Source of the DNA: Psychromicrobium lacuslunae
GTDB taxonomy: Bacteria; Actinomycetota; Actinomycetes; Actinomycetales; Micrococcaceae
Assembly (NCBI RefSeq): GCF_000950575.1
Contig: NZ_CP011005.1
Span: 62,001-126,000, forward strand
Direction: 5' to 3'
Length of the DNA stretch: 64,000 nt
The position numbers were made by a program, and so were the translations under genes. Under the pieces are notes generated by a model. The model was not told the DNA's origin. It made no database searches and worked only from the letters and a program-made list of their open reading frames with translations. Of the stretch, positions 46,207 through 56,520 are shown piece after piece (the first letter of the stretch is position 1; every line of letters starts with the position of its first letter).

Positions 46207-46818
46207 TTAGAGCTGCCCCAAGCTGCTGACCAGTTCGGCGCGACCTTCCTCCAAGCGGTAGGCCAGGCCGACCACGGCGACCTCTTTGCGTTCGACAGCA
46301 TCGGCCACCGAGCGGGAGGTTTCAACCAATCTGGCTGCGGTCTGTTTAATGTGCTCGACCATAAAATCGTTCACGCCCTGACCGCCATCGCGCTGTGAAG
46401 CTAGCACCGAAGGAGTGATCCGCTCGACCAGATTGCGCAAATACCCCTTGGGCATCTCGCCGCTCTCCACCGCGTCCTTAGTGGCGGTGACCGCGCCGCA
46501 GTTGTCGTGGCCGAGGATCACGATCAGTGGCACGCCGAGTACCGAGATGGAGTATTCAATCGAGCCCAGTACGGCCAGATCGATCACCTGCCCAGCGGTC
46601 CGCACCACGAAGGCGTCACCTAGCCCTAGGTCGAAGATAATTTCTGCGGCTAGGCGGGAGTCCGAGCAGCCAAAAATCACCGCAAACGGATTCTGGCCTT
46701 CGACCAGCGACTCGCGATGTGCGGAATCCTGGTTGGGGTGTTGTGAGCTGCCGGAGACAAAGCGTTCATTGCCTTCGTGCAGCTTGAGCCAAGCATCGTG
46801 TGGCGTGAGTTGGTTCAT
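46207..46818 (-). CDS. Beta-class carbonic anhydrase
   Basis: This zinc enzyme hydrates CO2 to bicarbonate. It is 203 residues. CSDSR (C51, D53, R55) and the later GHDNCGAV supply the zinc ligands Cys-His-Cys and the Asp/Arg dyad. It overlaps the DUF4245 gene by 4 bases (ATGA), so the two are co-transcribed and run toward fumC. Confidence 0.92.
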   Translation of the reverse strand: MNQLTPHDAWLKLHEGNERFVSGSSQHPNQDSAHRESLVEGQNPFAVIFGCSDSRLAAEIIFDLGLGDAFVVRTAGQVIDLAVLGSIEYSISVLGVPLIVILGHDNCGAVTATKDAVESGEMPKGYLRNLVERITPSVLASQRDGGQGVNDFMVEHIKQTAARLVETSRSVADAVERKEVAVVGLAYRLEEGRAELVSSLGQL

Positions 46819-47525
46819 TTTCCAGCCGCTCCGTTGAGTGAGTTGACTACCGCGACAGCCAACTGGTCGAGATCGTTCAACGGCACCGCGCCGTTGCTGA
46901 ACTCGCCGCGCAGCACGACAGTGGTTTTGTTTGTCAGAATCAATGAGGTTGAGGTACCGGGTTTATCCCTGAGCTCCCAACTGGTGCCCTGCTCGGGTCG
47001 ATCCCCGGTCACGTTGGCATTATCGGTGCGCCCAGCCAGCCAGGTCGGATTGGGTTGTGCGGTTTGGGTGAGCACAATGAACTGCTGAGCTGCGGTGACG
47101 TAGCCGACTTCCCAGAAAGCCACTCCATCGCTGCCTGCTGGGTTCCAGCGGGCGTAATTTACTGTCCAACCACTGGGCAGCGCCGGTGCCACCGGGATGA
47201 ATCCGGCGACGCCTTTGGCATCGATAGCGGCTGCGCTGACGTCGACTGCTGGCCGGTAGCTCTGGCCTGCGGGCTTAGCGGTGAAAAAGGCCAGTGGCAA
47301 GGCGAGAACCAGGCAAAGTAGCACCGCGACCAGCATCCCGATCACGGTGGCGTTAGCCCGCTTAGCAGCCGCTGGCTGGAGCAGGATGGGCGATGCGCCA
47401 TCGTAGGGTCCTGCCCCCTCGGCGGGCGGTGCTGGAGCGGAAGTCTCGGCGCTCTCTGCCGAGGCCAGGGCAGCGTTATTCGCCTCAGCGCTGGCCGACT
47501 TACTGCCGGGAGAAGCATCACTCAT
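46815..47525 (-). CDS. DUF4245 membrane-anchored protein
   Basis: This 236-residue protein has an Ala/Ser/Glu-rich N-terminus, one membrane helix (TVIGMLVAVLLCLVLALPLAFF) and an external domain (LPSGWTVNYARW, TWLAGRTDNANVTG, VVLRGEFSNGAV) matching DUF4245. Function is unknown, but it is regularly next to glpX and fumC. The start is set at ATG 47525, since the open frame further upstream has Cys-rich, non-conserved sequence. Confidence 0.8.
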   Translation of the reverse strand: MSDASPGSKSASAEANNAALASAESAETSAPAPPAEGAGPYDGASPILLQPAAAKRANATVIGMLVAVLLCLVLALPLAFFTAKPAGQSYRPAVDVSAAAIDAKGVAGFIPVAPALPSGWTVNYARWNPAGSDGVAFWEVGYVTAAQQFIVLTQTAQPNPTWLAGRTDNANVTGDRPEQGTSWELRDKPGTSTSLILTNKTTVVLRGEFSNGAVPLNDLDQLAVAVVNSLNGAAGK

Positions 47526-47659
47526 AGCTCTATGTTCTCGCACTCTGGCACCGGAACACCATTTGAGGCATGCATCACAATAGCTCGCCGGGAGTTCTTC
47601 GGTGGTCCAAGCCAAACTATGCTTGAGGGGACGTGACCGCTCAATGATGAGGAATTACC

Positions 47660-48709
47660 GTGCCAGAGCCCAAATTTTCTGCTGTTCCTGAAGAAGCCCA
47701 ATACTCAACTCTCTCCTCGGCGCTTGCTGTCGGCGACGACGAACCGGATCGCAACCTCGCGCTCGAACTGGTCAGGGTGACCGAGGCAGCGGCGATCGCT
47801 GGCGGACACTGGGTTGGCTTCGGCGATAAGAACAAAGCTGATGGCGCGGCTGTTGATGCAATGCGCTCCTTCCTGCACACCGTTCATTTCAACGGTGTTG
47901 TGGTGATTGGTGAGGGCGAAAAGGACGAAGCTCCGATGCTCTTTAACGGTGAGCGAGTTGGCGATGGCACCGGCCCCGAGGTTGATGTCGCAGTTGACCC
48001 TATTGATGGCACCCGGCTGACTGCGCTAGGGATCAATAACGCGCTTGCGGTACTTGCGGTGGCCGAGCGCGGCACCATGTTCGACCCCTCGGCCGTGTTC
48101 TATATGGAAAAGCTGGTTACCGGCCCCGAAGCCGCTGACATGGTCGATTTACGGCTGCCGGTGAAACAGAACCTTCATCTGATTGCCAAAGCTAAGGGTG
48201 TCAAGGTCAATCAGCTCAATGTGATGGTGCTGGATCGGGATCGGCATAAGCCGCTGGTGGAGGAAATCAGGGCAGCCGGGGCGCGTACCCGCTTCATTAT
48301 GGACGGTGATGTGGCGGGCGCCATCGCCGCTGCCCGATCCAATACCGGGGTCGACGCCTTGATGGGGATTGGTGGTACACCCGAGGGGATCGTGGCGGCC
48401 TGCGCCATTAAGGCTCTGGGAGGCGTTATTCAGGGCAGGCTCTGGCCAACCTCGGATGAAGAAAAACAGAAGGCGCTTGACGCCGGGCACGATCTGGACC
48501 GGGTGCTTTCCACCAACGATCTAGTGGCCAGTGACAACTGCTACTTTGCGGCTACCGGCATCACCGACGGCGATTTACTGCGCGGCGTGCGCTACACCAA
48601 GGACCGGGTGGTAACTCAGTCGATCGTGATGCGTTCTAAATCGGGAACCGTGCGCTTCGTTGATGCCGAACACCACGCAAATAAGTGGGAGTCCTACGCG
48701 CGGCGATAA
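47660..48709 (+). CDS. glpX: Fructose-1,6-bisphosphatase, class II
   Basis: This gluconeogenic enzyme removes the C1 phosphate of fructose-1,6-bisphosphate. It is 349 residues. The metal-binding DPIDGT, the [11 protein letters not shown] segment and [12 protein letters not shown] are typical of GlpX, the only FBPase in most actinobacteria. A gagga site (47649-47653) precedes GTG 47660. It is divergent from DUF4245. Confidence 0.95.
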   Translation: MPEPKFSAVPEEAQYSTLSSALAVGDDEPDRNLALELVRVTEAAAIAGGHWVGFGDKNKADGAAVDAMRSFLHTVHFNGVVVIGEGEKDEAPMLFNGERVGDGTGPEVDVAVDPIDGTRLTALGINNALAVLAVAERGTMFDPSAVFYMEKLVTGPEAADMVDLRLPVKQNLHLIAKAKGVKVNQLNVMVLDRDRHKPLVEEIRAAGARTRFIMDGDVAGAIAAARSNTGVDALMGIGGTPEGIVAACAIKALGGVIQGRLWPTSDEEKQKALDAGHDLDRVLSTNDLVASDNCYFAATGITDGDLLRGVRYTKDRVVTQSIVMRSKSGTVRFVDAEHHANKWESYARR

Positions 48710-48808
48710 CGCATCGCTAACAATCTCCGGCGTAACAGGGCAACCGTTCGGTTTTGCAATCGGTTAGGAGTATCTTTTTACAGACTGATGTTTTGGTAGA
48801 CGGGGGAG

Positions 48809-49816
48809 ATGATGGAAGAACGACTCCTAGCGCAAGGAGCTGAGGAACTCGCCACGCGGTTTGCTCCTCGCGAAGCGAACATTTGTTTTCATCTGGAAGC
48901 CAATCCGGCGCTGAGAAAGATTTCTGAAGACGTTTTTGGCCTGGCAGCTATCCGCGAGCGGGATCTGGAGAATTTGGTTAAGTTCGCCGCGGTTTTTTAC
49001 GAGCGGCAACTCAAAACAGCTGAACAGAAGGCCCTGCTTCGCGCTGGCTTGGGCTTCCTCCTCATTCAGTATGAGCCGAATGAGCATGATTATGCTTTGA
49101 TACAGCGAGCTAACCCTCGAACCCGAGTTATGAATGCGAAGACCAAACAAGTCAGAGATACTTGGGCCTTTATGGTCTACAAAAGAAGTTTGTTGTTTGA
49201 TCCGGAGCAGAGCTATTCGGCTAAACCTGGTCAGACCCTGCGCCCGGCTTTCCGGGACGCGGTGTTGACAGCTTTTAGCTATGCCATGGAAAACTTGTCG
49301 GAGTTCCGTGAGGCGACTGCCGAGATGCTTTTGGAGCAGCGTTCGCGTCGTCTCCTGGCGCTACCCAATGAGGTGGAAACGACAAGCCGGAGTAACCAGA
49401 CCAGGTCTGAAAGAGTTGACGCCTCGGAATTTGTCACCGAGTCCATTCCTGACGGTTCTCTTTTACCAACCAATACCACCGTGACCAAGACGTGGACCTT
49501 GAAAAATGTTGGTGAAGTGCCATGGATTGGACGCAAGTTTCGGCGAATCACACCGTTGAGCGCCTCCTATCCGGCCTCAGCGTTGGAGGTGCCGGTGGCC
49601 GACACTTTGCCAGGGGAGACTGTGGTTATCGCCGTAGATGTCACCACGAGTAGCGTTGTCGGGTTTAGCGAGATCAAGTTCAAAATGGTCGATTCAGAGG
49701 GGAATCTTTGCTGGCCCGATGAGTATCCGCACGGCGCTCTGATGGCCATCGAAACGAGGAAATTAGTTTGGACGCAACGTGAAACCGGAAATGCGCATCG
49801 GCGTTGGGATGGTTGA
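48809..49816 (+). CDS. NBR1/FW-like domain protein, copy A
   Basis: This 335-residue protein has two parts. Residues 1-180 form a helical domain I do not recognise, with the conserved core TKQVRDTWAFM-YKR (112-125). Residues 208-316 resemble the NBR1 FW (four-tryptophan, Ig-like) domain: PDGSLLPTNTTVTKTWTLKN, EVPW, VPVADTLPGE and NLCWPDEYP, with Trp at 229, 239 and 302. The bacterial FW domain is often fused to DNA-binding or enzymatic parts; its role here is unknown. No signal peptide or membrane helix is seen. ggggga lies right at ATG 48809; ATG 48812 has better spacing. A paralogue follows. Confidence 0.8.
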   Translation: MMEERLLAQGAEELATRFAPREANICFHLEANPALRKISEDVFGLAAIRERDLENLVKFAAVFYERQLKTAEQKALLRAGLGFLLIQYEPNEHDYALIQRANPRTRVMNAKTKQVRDTWAFMVYKRSLLFDPEQSYSAKPGQTLRPAFRDAVLTAFSYAMENLSEFREATAEMLLEQRSRRLLALPNEVETTSRSNQTRSERVDASEFVTESIPDGSLLPTNTTVTKTWTLKNVGEVPWIGRKFRRITPLSASYPASALEVPVADTLPGETVVIAVDVTTSSVVGFSEIKFKMVDSEGNLCWPDEYPHGALMAIETRKLVWTQRETGNAHRRWDG

Positions 49817-49891
49817 GAGCCGCGCAAGGGCGTAAGTATCGGCAAGGTTTTGCTGGTGCTGCTGGCGTAATCGAGCCGCCTTGCTCCGCGA

Positions 49892-49905
49892 TAAAGTAGC
49901 TACCA
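49892..49905 (+). promoter_or_regulatory. -10 box of FW copy B
   Basis: TAAAGT at 49892-49897 ends 7 nt before ATG 49905, suggesting that copy B has its own leaderless promoter. Confidence 0.4.
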
Positions 49906-50846
49906 TGGTTTGGGCAGCCGCTGTTACTGAAATTTCTGATCGCTTCGCGTCGAATCGCAACGATCCGCGGCTCTCGGCTGCCAACTGCCCAAGTCTCACC
50001 GCCATTGCCAAGGAGCAGTTAGCGGCCGACCTTGGTGATGATCAATTAATAGCAAAATTCCTCTTCGCAGTATGCAAGTTATACCTAGCCTCGCCTACCT
50101 CTGTTGAGGAAAGTGCTTTGATCCGAGGTGGTCTGGCCTACCTGTTGTGTGGTTACCTGCCCAATGATCATGACCTCTTTTTGATCCGTACCGTCAACCC
50201 CGCCCTCAAGGGTTCCCAAACTAACACCAAACAGGTGCGAGACGCGTGGGCCTTCATGAACTATAAGCGTGCCTTACAGCGGAATCCGAACATTGGCTAT
50301 ACGGCTAAATCGGGAAGGACTAAGCGGGTGGCTTTTCGAGACGCCATCCTACGCGCGGTCAACTTCTCGATGACTGATCTCGCTAGGCTTCGGGAAGGGC
50401 TAGCGAAGATCCCGGCGGACGAAATAAGCGGAGGTGCTGCGACCGGCCTTGTTGCTAGCGATCGACGGGAATTAGTGGATAGTTCAGAAATTATTTCCGA
50501 AACTGTCCCGGACGGCACGATTTTTCCTTTCGGTGCTACTTTCACGAAATCATGGACCCTGCGGAACAGTGGCGAAGTGCCCTGGATCAATCGCACTATC
50601 CGACGTATGACGCCTAACACGCCGACCTATCCGCATTCTGCGGAGACAGTGCGGCTGGCCGATACGATGCCTGGCGAGAGCGTAGTTATCTCGCTGGAAA
50701 TGACGGTGAATCGATACCCGAGTATTGCCATTGTGCGGTTCAAGATGGTCGATGAGCGAGGAAACTTATGCTGGCCGAATAGCTATCCGCTGGGTCTTTC
50801 AGTAGCCGTGGAAAGCCGAGGACTGCACTGGCGAAAAGAGCAGTGA
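49905..50846 (+). CDS. NBR1/FW-like domain protein, copy B
   Basis: This 313-residue paralogue of the preceding gene shares both domains. The helical core reads TKQVRDAWAFMNYKR (108-122), preceded by GGLAYLLCGYLPNDHD. The FW-like domain spans about 200-305 with PDGTIFPFGATFTKSWTLRN, EVPW, LADTMPGES and NLCWPNSYP (Trp 217, 227, 290). The first 60 residues differ from copy A. I chose ATG 49905 over the earlier TTG 49881. The pair appears inserted between glpX and femX and is not part of either unit. Confidence 0.78.
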   Translation: MVWAAAVTEISDRFASNRNDPRLSAANCPSLTAIAKEQLAADLGDDQLIAKFLFAVCKLYLASPTSVEESALIRGGLAYLLCGYLPNDHDLFLIRTVNPALKGSQTNTKQVRDAWAFMNYKRALQRNPNIGYTAKSGRTKRVAFRDAILRAVNFSMTDLARLREGLAKIPADEISGGAATGLVASDRRELVDSSEIISETVPDGTIFPFGATFTKSWTLRNSGEVPWINRTIRRMTPNTPTYPHSAETVRLADTMPGESVVISLEMTVNRYPSIAIVRFKMVDERGNLCWPNSYPLGLSVAVESRGLHWRKEQ

Positions 50847-50868
50847 ATTCTCCCACCTCGCGGCCAGC

Positions 50869-50881
50869 TAGGCTTAAGACA
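50869..50881 (+). promoter_or_regulatory. -10 box of leaderless femX-like gene
   Basis: TAGGCT at 50869-50874 ends 6 nt before ATG 50881. Confidence 0.5.
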
Positions 50882-51894
50882 TGACTGTGAAGACTCCCTT
50901 GGACGCTAAGCCTTGCCACGATCGAAATGAGTGGGACGCAGCTGTAGACGCCCAAGGCGGCCATCCCATGCAGCTTTGGGGATGGGGTGAGTCAAAAGCA
51001 CAGCATGGCTGGCGAGCTGAGCGACTGCTGGTCCGTGACGGGGCGGATTTGGTCGGGTCAGCACAAGTCTTGTACCGAAGCTTGCCCTTTCCGTTCCGGT
51101 CGCTTGCCTATATTCCTCGCGGTCCTCAGGCAGAGCTGAGCCGGCTAGCTGAAGTGCTTTCCGCCATCGAATCGGTGGTGAAGCGAAGCGGTGCAGTGGT
51201 CCTCACCGCCGAACCAGATTGGGAGTCGACCGATCCGGCGTTGTCCGTGTTGTCGGCTAGCGGCTGGCAAAAAGCGGCTACCCAGATTCTGATACCCCGT
51301 ACCCTTATTCTCGATCTGAATCGCAGCGACGAGGAACTGTTCGCCGCAATGACCAAAAAAACCCGGCAATACATTCGGAAGTCGGGCCGTGAGGAGCTTG
51401 ACTTCCGCCTGGTCGAGCAAGCAGAGCTGAAACAGTGCCTTGAGGTGTATCAGCAGACCGCCCAGCGAGCGGCTTTTAACATCCACCAAGATGCCTATTA
51501 TCTAGATATTTTTGAGAATTTAGCCGCGCGTTCGCCAGTCTTTGGGGCTTTTAAAGGGGACCGGGTGGTCGCCTTCCTCTGGTTGGCGCACAGCGCCGAT
51601 ACGGCTTTCGAGCTTTACGGTGGAATGACCGATGAAGGCTCGCAGCTACGAGCTAATTACGCACTTAAGTGGACAGCGATCCAAGCCATGCGCGAGCGCG
51701 GTGTACATCGCTATGACTTCAATGGCTTACTTAACGACGGCGTCTCACAGTTCAAATTCGGTTTCGCGGATCATGAAAACTTGCTGGTGGGCAGCTGGGA
51801 TAAACCTCTTTCAGCTTTCTACCCGTTTTATGCCAAAGCCCTGCCGATGGCGCGAAAAGGACTACGAAAGTTCAGCAGTCTACTCAAACGGTAG
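50881..51894 (+). CDS. FemABX-type peptidyltransferase
   Basis: This 337-residue protein belongs to the FemABX family (double GNAT fold), which adds amino acids from aminoacyl-tRNA to peptidoglycan precursors on the inner membrane face. PMQLWGWGESKAQHGW, YIPRGP, KKTRQYIRKSGRE, YGGMTDEGSQLRANYALKW and YDFNGLLNDGVSQFKFGF are conserved. The amino acid and branch position are not predictable. It converges on manA and the two genes overlap by 11 bases. Confidence 0.87.
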   Translation: MTVKTPLDAKPCHDRNEWDAAVDAQGGHPMQLWGWGESKAQHGWRAERLLVRDGADLVGSAQVLYRSLPFPFRSLAYIPRGPQAELSRLAEVLSAIESVVKRSGAVVLTAEPDWESTDPALSVLSASGWQKAATQILIPRTLILDLNRSDEELFAAMTKKTRQYIRKSGREELDFRLVEQAELKQCLEVYQQTAQRAAFNIHQDAYYLDIFENLAARSPVFGAFKGDRVVAFLWLAHSADTAFELYGGMTDEGSQLRANYALKWTAIQAMRERGVHRYDFNGLLNDGVSQFKFGFADHENLLVGSWDKPLSAFYPFYAKALPMARKGLRKFSSLLKR

Positions 51895-53125
51895 ACGAGA
51901 GCGCTGTGGTTACCGCGAAGGCAGTGCATCCTTGCTGGGAGTGCAGCAAAACCGGGCTCTCCGCCGCGGCAATAAAGGCGCTTTCACCATGTGCCAGGGC
52001 TAGATCGCCACGGGGTGAGTCGAGGAATGCGGCTCCCTCCGTGATCAGCACCAGCACAGGGCCATGTTGAGCGAGCGGCACTGGTTCTGTGCCAGCCTGG
52101 ATGGTGATCCGTTGCAGTTGAAATTCGTTGAAACCGGGGATGTAAAGTTCTTGCCCCAGGGCTGTGCTGCTTGCAGTCACCTCGGGAGCTGGCAGTTCAT
52201 GAAAGTCGACGATGCGCAGCAACTCAGGGATATCGACGAATTTCGTGGTTAGCCCGCCACGCAAGACATTGTCCGAGCTAGCCATTACCTCGATGCCCAG
52301 ACCGTTCAGATAGGCGTGTACGTTCCCCGCTGGCATCGAAAGGCATTCACCCGGGGATAGCTTGACCCGGTTGAGCAGCAGCGAAATTAGCACTCCCGGG
52401 TCACCCGGGAATTGCTCGTTTAGCTCTAACAGGGTGTCAAACTCTCGTTCAAACGGCTGCTTGGACACCCCTGACCGCAATAGTGTCACCGACCAGTTAA
52501 CCGCGGCTGTGGTGGTTTCGGCACCGTTAATCAGCAGTTCAAAAGCGTCGCGCAAGGCCGCTGAACTGTCGGTATTCAGCAAACAGTTAATGACCTGGCT
52601 GAGCAGCGCTGGGAAGCCGCCGGAGTCGGAATCTGACCGCTCCGCTAAGTGCCGAAAAATGGCGAGTGTTTCGGTGACGGGACGAAAACCGCAGAGCGCA
52701 TCGAAGGGGGTAAGCGCGAAGATCATTTCAGGTTTGTGATTATCGTCTTTGTAGTTGCGGTTCTCGGCGTCGCGCGGAATTCCCGCCGCATCTTCGGCCT
52801 GGAAGCCCTCAGCAGCCTGAGCCAGGGTTGGATGAACCTGCAAAGACAGTGCCTTATCCGCGGCAAGCACCTTGAGCAGGAAAGGCAGCCGATCGCCAAA
52901 GGCCGCCCGCGAATCTGTGCCCAGGGTCTGCTCCGGGTCCTGGTCGATCAGCTCGTTCAGCGGCACGCTATGGCCCTCGCTGAGCACCATGGACGGCGCA
53001 CCCAGATGAGCGCCGATCCAGAGTTCTGCCTCCGGGCCACCGCTTGGCTTTCGTCCGAGCAATCCAGCGATCGCGTTAAGCGAACCCCAGGGGTAGGGGC
53101 GAATCGTGTTGCTGAGTTTATACAT
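51884..53125 (-). CDS. manA: Mannose-6-phosphate isomerase, class I
   Basis: This zinc enzyme links fructose-6-phosphate to mannose-6-phosphate, feeding GDP-mannose synthesis with manC. It is 413 residues. YPWGSLNAIAGLLGR, LWIGAHLGAPS, the zinc ligands in LQVHP and KPEMIFAL, and PAGNVHAYLNGLGIEVM are present. It is the last gene of the purK-purE-LCP-manA transcript, 6 bases after the LCP stop. Confidence 0.93.
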   Translation of the reverse strand: MYKLSNTIRPYPWGSLNAIAGLLGRKPSGGPEAELWIGAHLGAPSMVLSEGHSVPLNELIDQDPEQTLGTDSRAAFGDRLPFLLKVLAADKALSLQVHPTLAQAAEGFQAEDAAGIPRDAENRNYKDDNHKPEMIFALTPFDALCGFRPVTETLAIFRHLAERSDSDSGGFPALLSQVINCLLNTDSSAALRDAFELLINGAETTTAAVNWSVTLLRSGVSKQPFEREFDTLLELNEQFPGDPGVLISLLLNRVKLSPGECLSMPAGNVHAYLNGLGIEVMASSDNVLRGGLTTKFVDIPELLRIVDFHELPAPEVTASSTALGQELYIPGFNEFQLQRITIQAGTEPVPLAQHGPVLVLITEGAAFLDSPRGDLALAHGESAFIAAAESPVLLHSQQGCTAFAVTTALSSTV

Positions 53126-53131
53126 GGCGTC

Positions 53132-54739
53132 CTAACTGGGGGTGCAGTTGCCGTTATTGGCGAGCAGGCTGATCAGCTCGGCCTGATTTCCATTCACCGC
53201 TAATTGCTGCAAATACTCCTTGGTCAGCTGCGGAGCCTGGGTTTTTGGTGCTTGCTGGGCAGGTGGGTTCACCGTGGCAGGCTTCGCTGCGGGTGGCTTG
53301 GCAGCCGAGCTGGCCGGAGTCTGATCTGCGTCGTTGGCCGCCGTGGCACTACTCGGCGCAGCAGTCTTGCCAGCGATTAAGTCCTTGACCTTCTGATGAA
53401 TAACAGCAAAATCGGGGTTGGTGGAGAACTGGATGTCGAAATCCGGTGGCCCGATCGTCAACCTTTCCAGTGGATGAGACTTTGCCTTAATCGCCAGATC
53501 GAGGAAGCTGCCCAGCTGCTGTTGCGGAATATCGGATTCGATGACCTTGGCCCCCGCGCTGGCAATAGCATCGAATTTGGTCAGCACTGTGGCTGGGTCC
53601 ATCTGCTTCAGAATAGCCTGCTGAATGCATTGCTGACGCTGACTACGAGCATAGTCATTGACCCATTCGCGGGATCTTGCGTACCACAGCGCCTGCTGGC
53701 CATTGAGGGTTTGCTGGCCTGGCGCAATCCAACCCTCGGGGGCTAGATGTCCGCCATCGGCGGTGGCTGCACCGCTAATGGGCACCCAACCACCGGCGTT
53801 AATCTTAACGCCGCCAAGAGCGTCTACCAGCTGAGCAAAGCCAGCCATATCTACTAATAGATAACCCTGAATGGTCAACCCTAGAGTGCCCCCAGCGGCG
53901 TCCATCATGGCCTGGGCGCCGGGATCGGCCTCACCGGGGTAGAGCTTTGAATATTTTTCGGTGACCTCGGTGTAGAGGAAATTAATAATGCAGTCATCGC
54001 CACAGTTATAGCCGTCGGGGTAAATCTGTCGCATCGGCGACTTGGGGCTGAACTGTGCGTTCTGCAGATTTCGTGGAATAGAAATGGTTACGGATTGGCC
54101 CGTATTGGCGTCGACGCTAATGACGATAATGCTGTCCGGGCGTCGACCGATCCGGTCAGCGCCGGCATCGCCGCCCATCACCAGGAAGTTATACCGGCCG
54201 TCCACCGGGGCCATATCCGGTCCGCTGGCAAAAATGTTTCCAATCGCGCTACGACCCGAGTTGACCAACCAGGCGACGTAGCCGAGTCCACCTGAGGTGA
54301 TGACCATCAACACCACCACTGCGGCGGGGATCACCGCCCGTAACCCTGGGGCCAGCATCACGGGGCGGATGATGCGCAGCGTGTCGATAAAGATCACCGC
54401 CCACCCGATGGCCAGGGCGATAAGCATCACGATGAGCAGCAGCGAGACGATCGGGTTGACTAGTAAGTTGACGAATTGGGAGCGGGAAAACAAGAAAAAG
54501 AGAACCGCCAGGATAACCAGAACCCAGATCGCTATGGTGATTCTCAGTGCGATCCTGCCCAGCCTGCGATTGCCGGCGACCAATTGGGCGCTACCGGGCA
54601 CGAACAGGCTGAGGATCAAGAGTAGGAAGGCGCGTTTAGTGCGCATGGGGGCGTTTGCCGATTGTGGATAACGCACCGGATTGGTCAGAACGGCCGGTCG
54701 GTTGGAAGCCTTCGTGGTTTTAGGTGAGCTGAAACTCAT
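53132..54739 (-). CDS. LytR-CpsA-Psr (LCP) family ligase
   Basis: This 535-residue membrane enzyme would attach glycopolymers to peptidoglycan. Four hydrophobic segments lie in the first 170 residues, more than the single anchor of typical LCP proteins. The LCP catalytic domain follows ([36 protein letters not shown], with the Arg residues expected to hold the phosphate). The C-terminus is Ala/Pro/Gln-rich. It overlaps purE by 4 bases and precedes manA. Confidence 0.9.
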   Translation of the reverse strand: MSFSSPKTTKASNRPAVLTNPVRYPQSANAPMRTKRAFLLLILSLFVPGSAQLVAGNRRLGRIALRITIAIWVLVILAVLFFLFSRSQFVNLLVNPIVSLLLIVMLIALAIGWAVIFIDTLRIIRPVMLAPGLRAVIPAAVVVLMVITSGGLGYVAWLVNSGRSAIGNIFASGPDMAPVDGRYNFLVMGGDAGADRIGRRPDSIIVISVDANTGQSVTISIPRNLQNAQFSPKSPMRQIYPDGYNCGDDCIINFLYTEVTEKYSKLYPGEADPGAQAMMDAAGGTLGLTIQGYLLVDMAGFAQLVDALGGVKINAGGWVPISGAATADGGHLAPEGWIAPGQQTLNGQQALWYARSREWVNDYARSQRQQCIQQAILKQMDPATVLTKFDAIASAGAKVIESDIPQQQLGSFLDLAIKAKSHPLERLTIGPPDFDIQFSTNPDFAVIHQKVKDLIAGKTAAPSSATAANDADQTPASSAAKPPAAKPATVNPPAQQAPKTQAPQLTKEYLQQLAVNGNQAELISLLANNGNCTPS

Positions 54740-55311
54740 AGGCTGCCTTCCTTCGCAGCGACGCTGCCCGGGAAACTTTCGCCGACTCGGCTGCGGAGCG
54801 CACTGCCCTTCTGCTCCGCCTGGGCCTTGAGTTCAACGGCGAAGGATTCAAGCGCGGCGCGTAGCTTTTCGGCCAGTGGATCAGCCCCTGCGGCCAAGAT
54901 CCTGACCGCGAGCAGGCCCGCGTTCCTTGCTCCGGCGATCGAAACCGTTGCCACCGGCACACCCGCGGGCATCTGTACAATTGATAGCAGCGAGTCCATA
55001 CCATCAAGGGTCTTTAGCGGTACCGGCACACCAATGACTGGTAATGGCGTCACCGAGGCCAACATGCCCGGTAAATGGGCGGCTCCGCCTGCCCCGGCAA
55101 TCAGCACCCGCAAACCACGTTTGGCCGCGTTTTGGCCGTAGTCGATCATTTGCACTGGCATCCGATGTGCCGAGACCACATCGGCTTCGAACGGGATGCC
55201 GAATTCTTCGAGAGCCTCGGCAGCGGCTTGCATAACCGGCCAGTCCGAGTCGGAACCCATCACCAGGCCAACCAGCGCCTGCCGTGCTTGGTCTTGTTTT
55301 TGTGTGCTCAT
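54736..55311 (-). CDS. purE: N5-carboxyaminoimidazole ribonucleotide mutase
   Basis: This enzyme moves the carboxyl group of N5-CAIR to C4 in purine synthesis. It is 191 residues. [25 protein letters not shown] and [12 protein letters not shown] are the class I PurE motifs. The C-terminal 25 residues (Glu/Lys/Ser-rich) extend beyond the usual end. It follows purK by 20 bases. Confidence 0.94.
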   Translation of the reverse strand: MSTQKQDQARQALVGLVMGSDSDWPVMQAAAEALEEFGIPFEADVVSAHRMPVQMIDYGQNAAKRGLRVLIAGAGGAAHLPGMLASVTPLPVIGVPVPLKTLDGMDSLLSIVQMPAGVPVATVSIAGARNAGLLAVRILAAGADPLAEKLRAALESFAVELKAQAEQKGSALRSRVGESFPGSVAAKEGSL

Positions 55312-55331
55312 CAGAGGCCTTTCTGCTGCGA

Positions 55332-56507
55332 TCAGCGAGGGGTCGGATTTACTGCCGTGCTGCCATCCCGAATGATTCGGGCGGCGCGTTCAGCTCGCTG
55401 TCGTTGCGCGTCGAGAGACTCGCCCTGCTTAGCTAGAGCGTTCACATGAGCCACTTTCCGGCCCGGCCGGACGGATTTACCATAGCCGTGGAATTTAACC
55501 GCTGGTTCGCTGCTCAAAGCGGTCGGAAGCGCGGCAGCTAGGTCATGGTTACTGCCGCCGAGAATGTTTTTCATCACGGTACGGCAGAGCAGCTGCGGAT
55601 CTCCGAGCGGCAGATCAAGCACGGCGCGTAGATGCTGCTCGAACTGGCCGGTGAGGGCGCCGTCCATACTCCAATGACCAGAGTTATGTGGCCGCATTGC
55701 CAGCTCATTGATCAGAAAACCCGGTCCCAGGCCCGGAGTTTCGAATAATTCCACCGCCATCACGCCGGTCACCCCCAGCTCCTCGGCAATCTCTAAGGCA
55801 GCATTCTGAGCGGCCACCGCCACTCGCTCATCAAGTTCAGGGGCTGGTGCGATCACCTCATCGCACACCCCATCGAGCTGATTGGATTGCACCACCGACC
55901 AGGCCCGGGCCTCGCCGCTGGGGCGTCGCGCCACCAGCGCGGAAAGCTCGCGGCTGAAATCCACCTTCTGTTCCACCAACAGCGGGGTCATGGCGGCAAA
56001 CCAGTCGGCGCTTTCAATGGCCTGTTCGGGGTTTTGCACCACTCGGACCCCCTTGCCGTCATAACCGCCGCGAGGCGTTTTGAGTACCACCGGCCAGCCA
56101 TGCTTATCGGCAAAGGCGATCAACTCCGCCGGCGAGGAAACCGCTGCCCACGCCGGATTCGGTAACCCAAGCCGTTCCACCGCGGCCCGCATCACCAATT
56201 TGTCCTGAGCGTGCTGTAGAGCTTCGGGGCCCGGCTGAACGTTGACCCCCTCGCTAATCAGGGTCCGCAGGTGCTCGGTCGGTACGTGCTCGTGGTCGAA
56301 GGTCAGCACGTCAACGCCTTGGGCGAAGTCACGTAGCGTCTCCAGGTCGCGATAATCGCCGACCGGAGCGTAGCGAGCGGCGCTCACCGCGGAGACGTCA
56401 TCACCCTCGGCAAGTATCCGCAGCTCGAAGCCAAGCTCGACTGCGACCGGAACCATCATGCGAGCAAGCTGGCCGCCGCCCACCACACCAATCACTGGAA
56501 AAGTCAC
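55332..56507 (-). CDS. purK: N5-carboxyaminoimidazole ribonucleotide synthase
   Basis: This ATP-grasp enzyme makes N5-CAIR from AIR, bicarbonate and ATP. It is 391 residues. [13 protein letters not shown] opens the preATP-grasp domain, followed by [25 protein letters not shown] and [13 protein letters not shown]. The start is GTG 56507, with a TACTCT box 7 nt upstream and no Shine-Dalgarno. It is first in a four-gene transcript. Confidence 0.94.
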   Translation of the reverse strand: MTFPVIGVVGGGQLARMMVPVAVELGFELRILAEGDDVSAVSAARYAPVGDYRDLETLRDFAQGVDVLTFDHEHVPTEHLRTLISEGVNVQPGPEALQHAQDKLVMRAAVERLGLPNPAWAAVSSPAELIAFADKHGWPVVLKTPRGGYDGKGVRVVQNPEQAIESADWFAAMTPLLVEQKVDFSRELSALVARRPSGEARAWSVVQSNQLDGVCDEVIAPAPELDERVAVAAQNAALEIAEELGVTGVMAVELFETPGLGPGFLINELAMRPHNSGHWSMDGALTGQFEQHLRAVLDLPLGDPQLLCRTVMKNILGGSNHDLAAALPTALSSEPAVKFHGYGKSVRPGRKVAHVNALAKQGESLDAQRQRAERAARIIRDGSTAVNPTPR

Positions 56508-56520
56508 AAGGTCAAGAGTA
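56507..56520 (-). promoter_or_regulatory. -10 box of purK
   Basis: On the minus strand TACTCT (56515-56520) ends 7 nt before GTG 56507, giving an essentially leaderless transcript. Confidence 0.45.
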
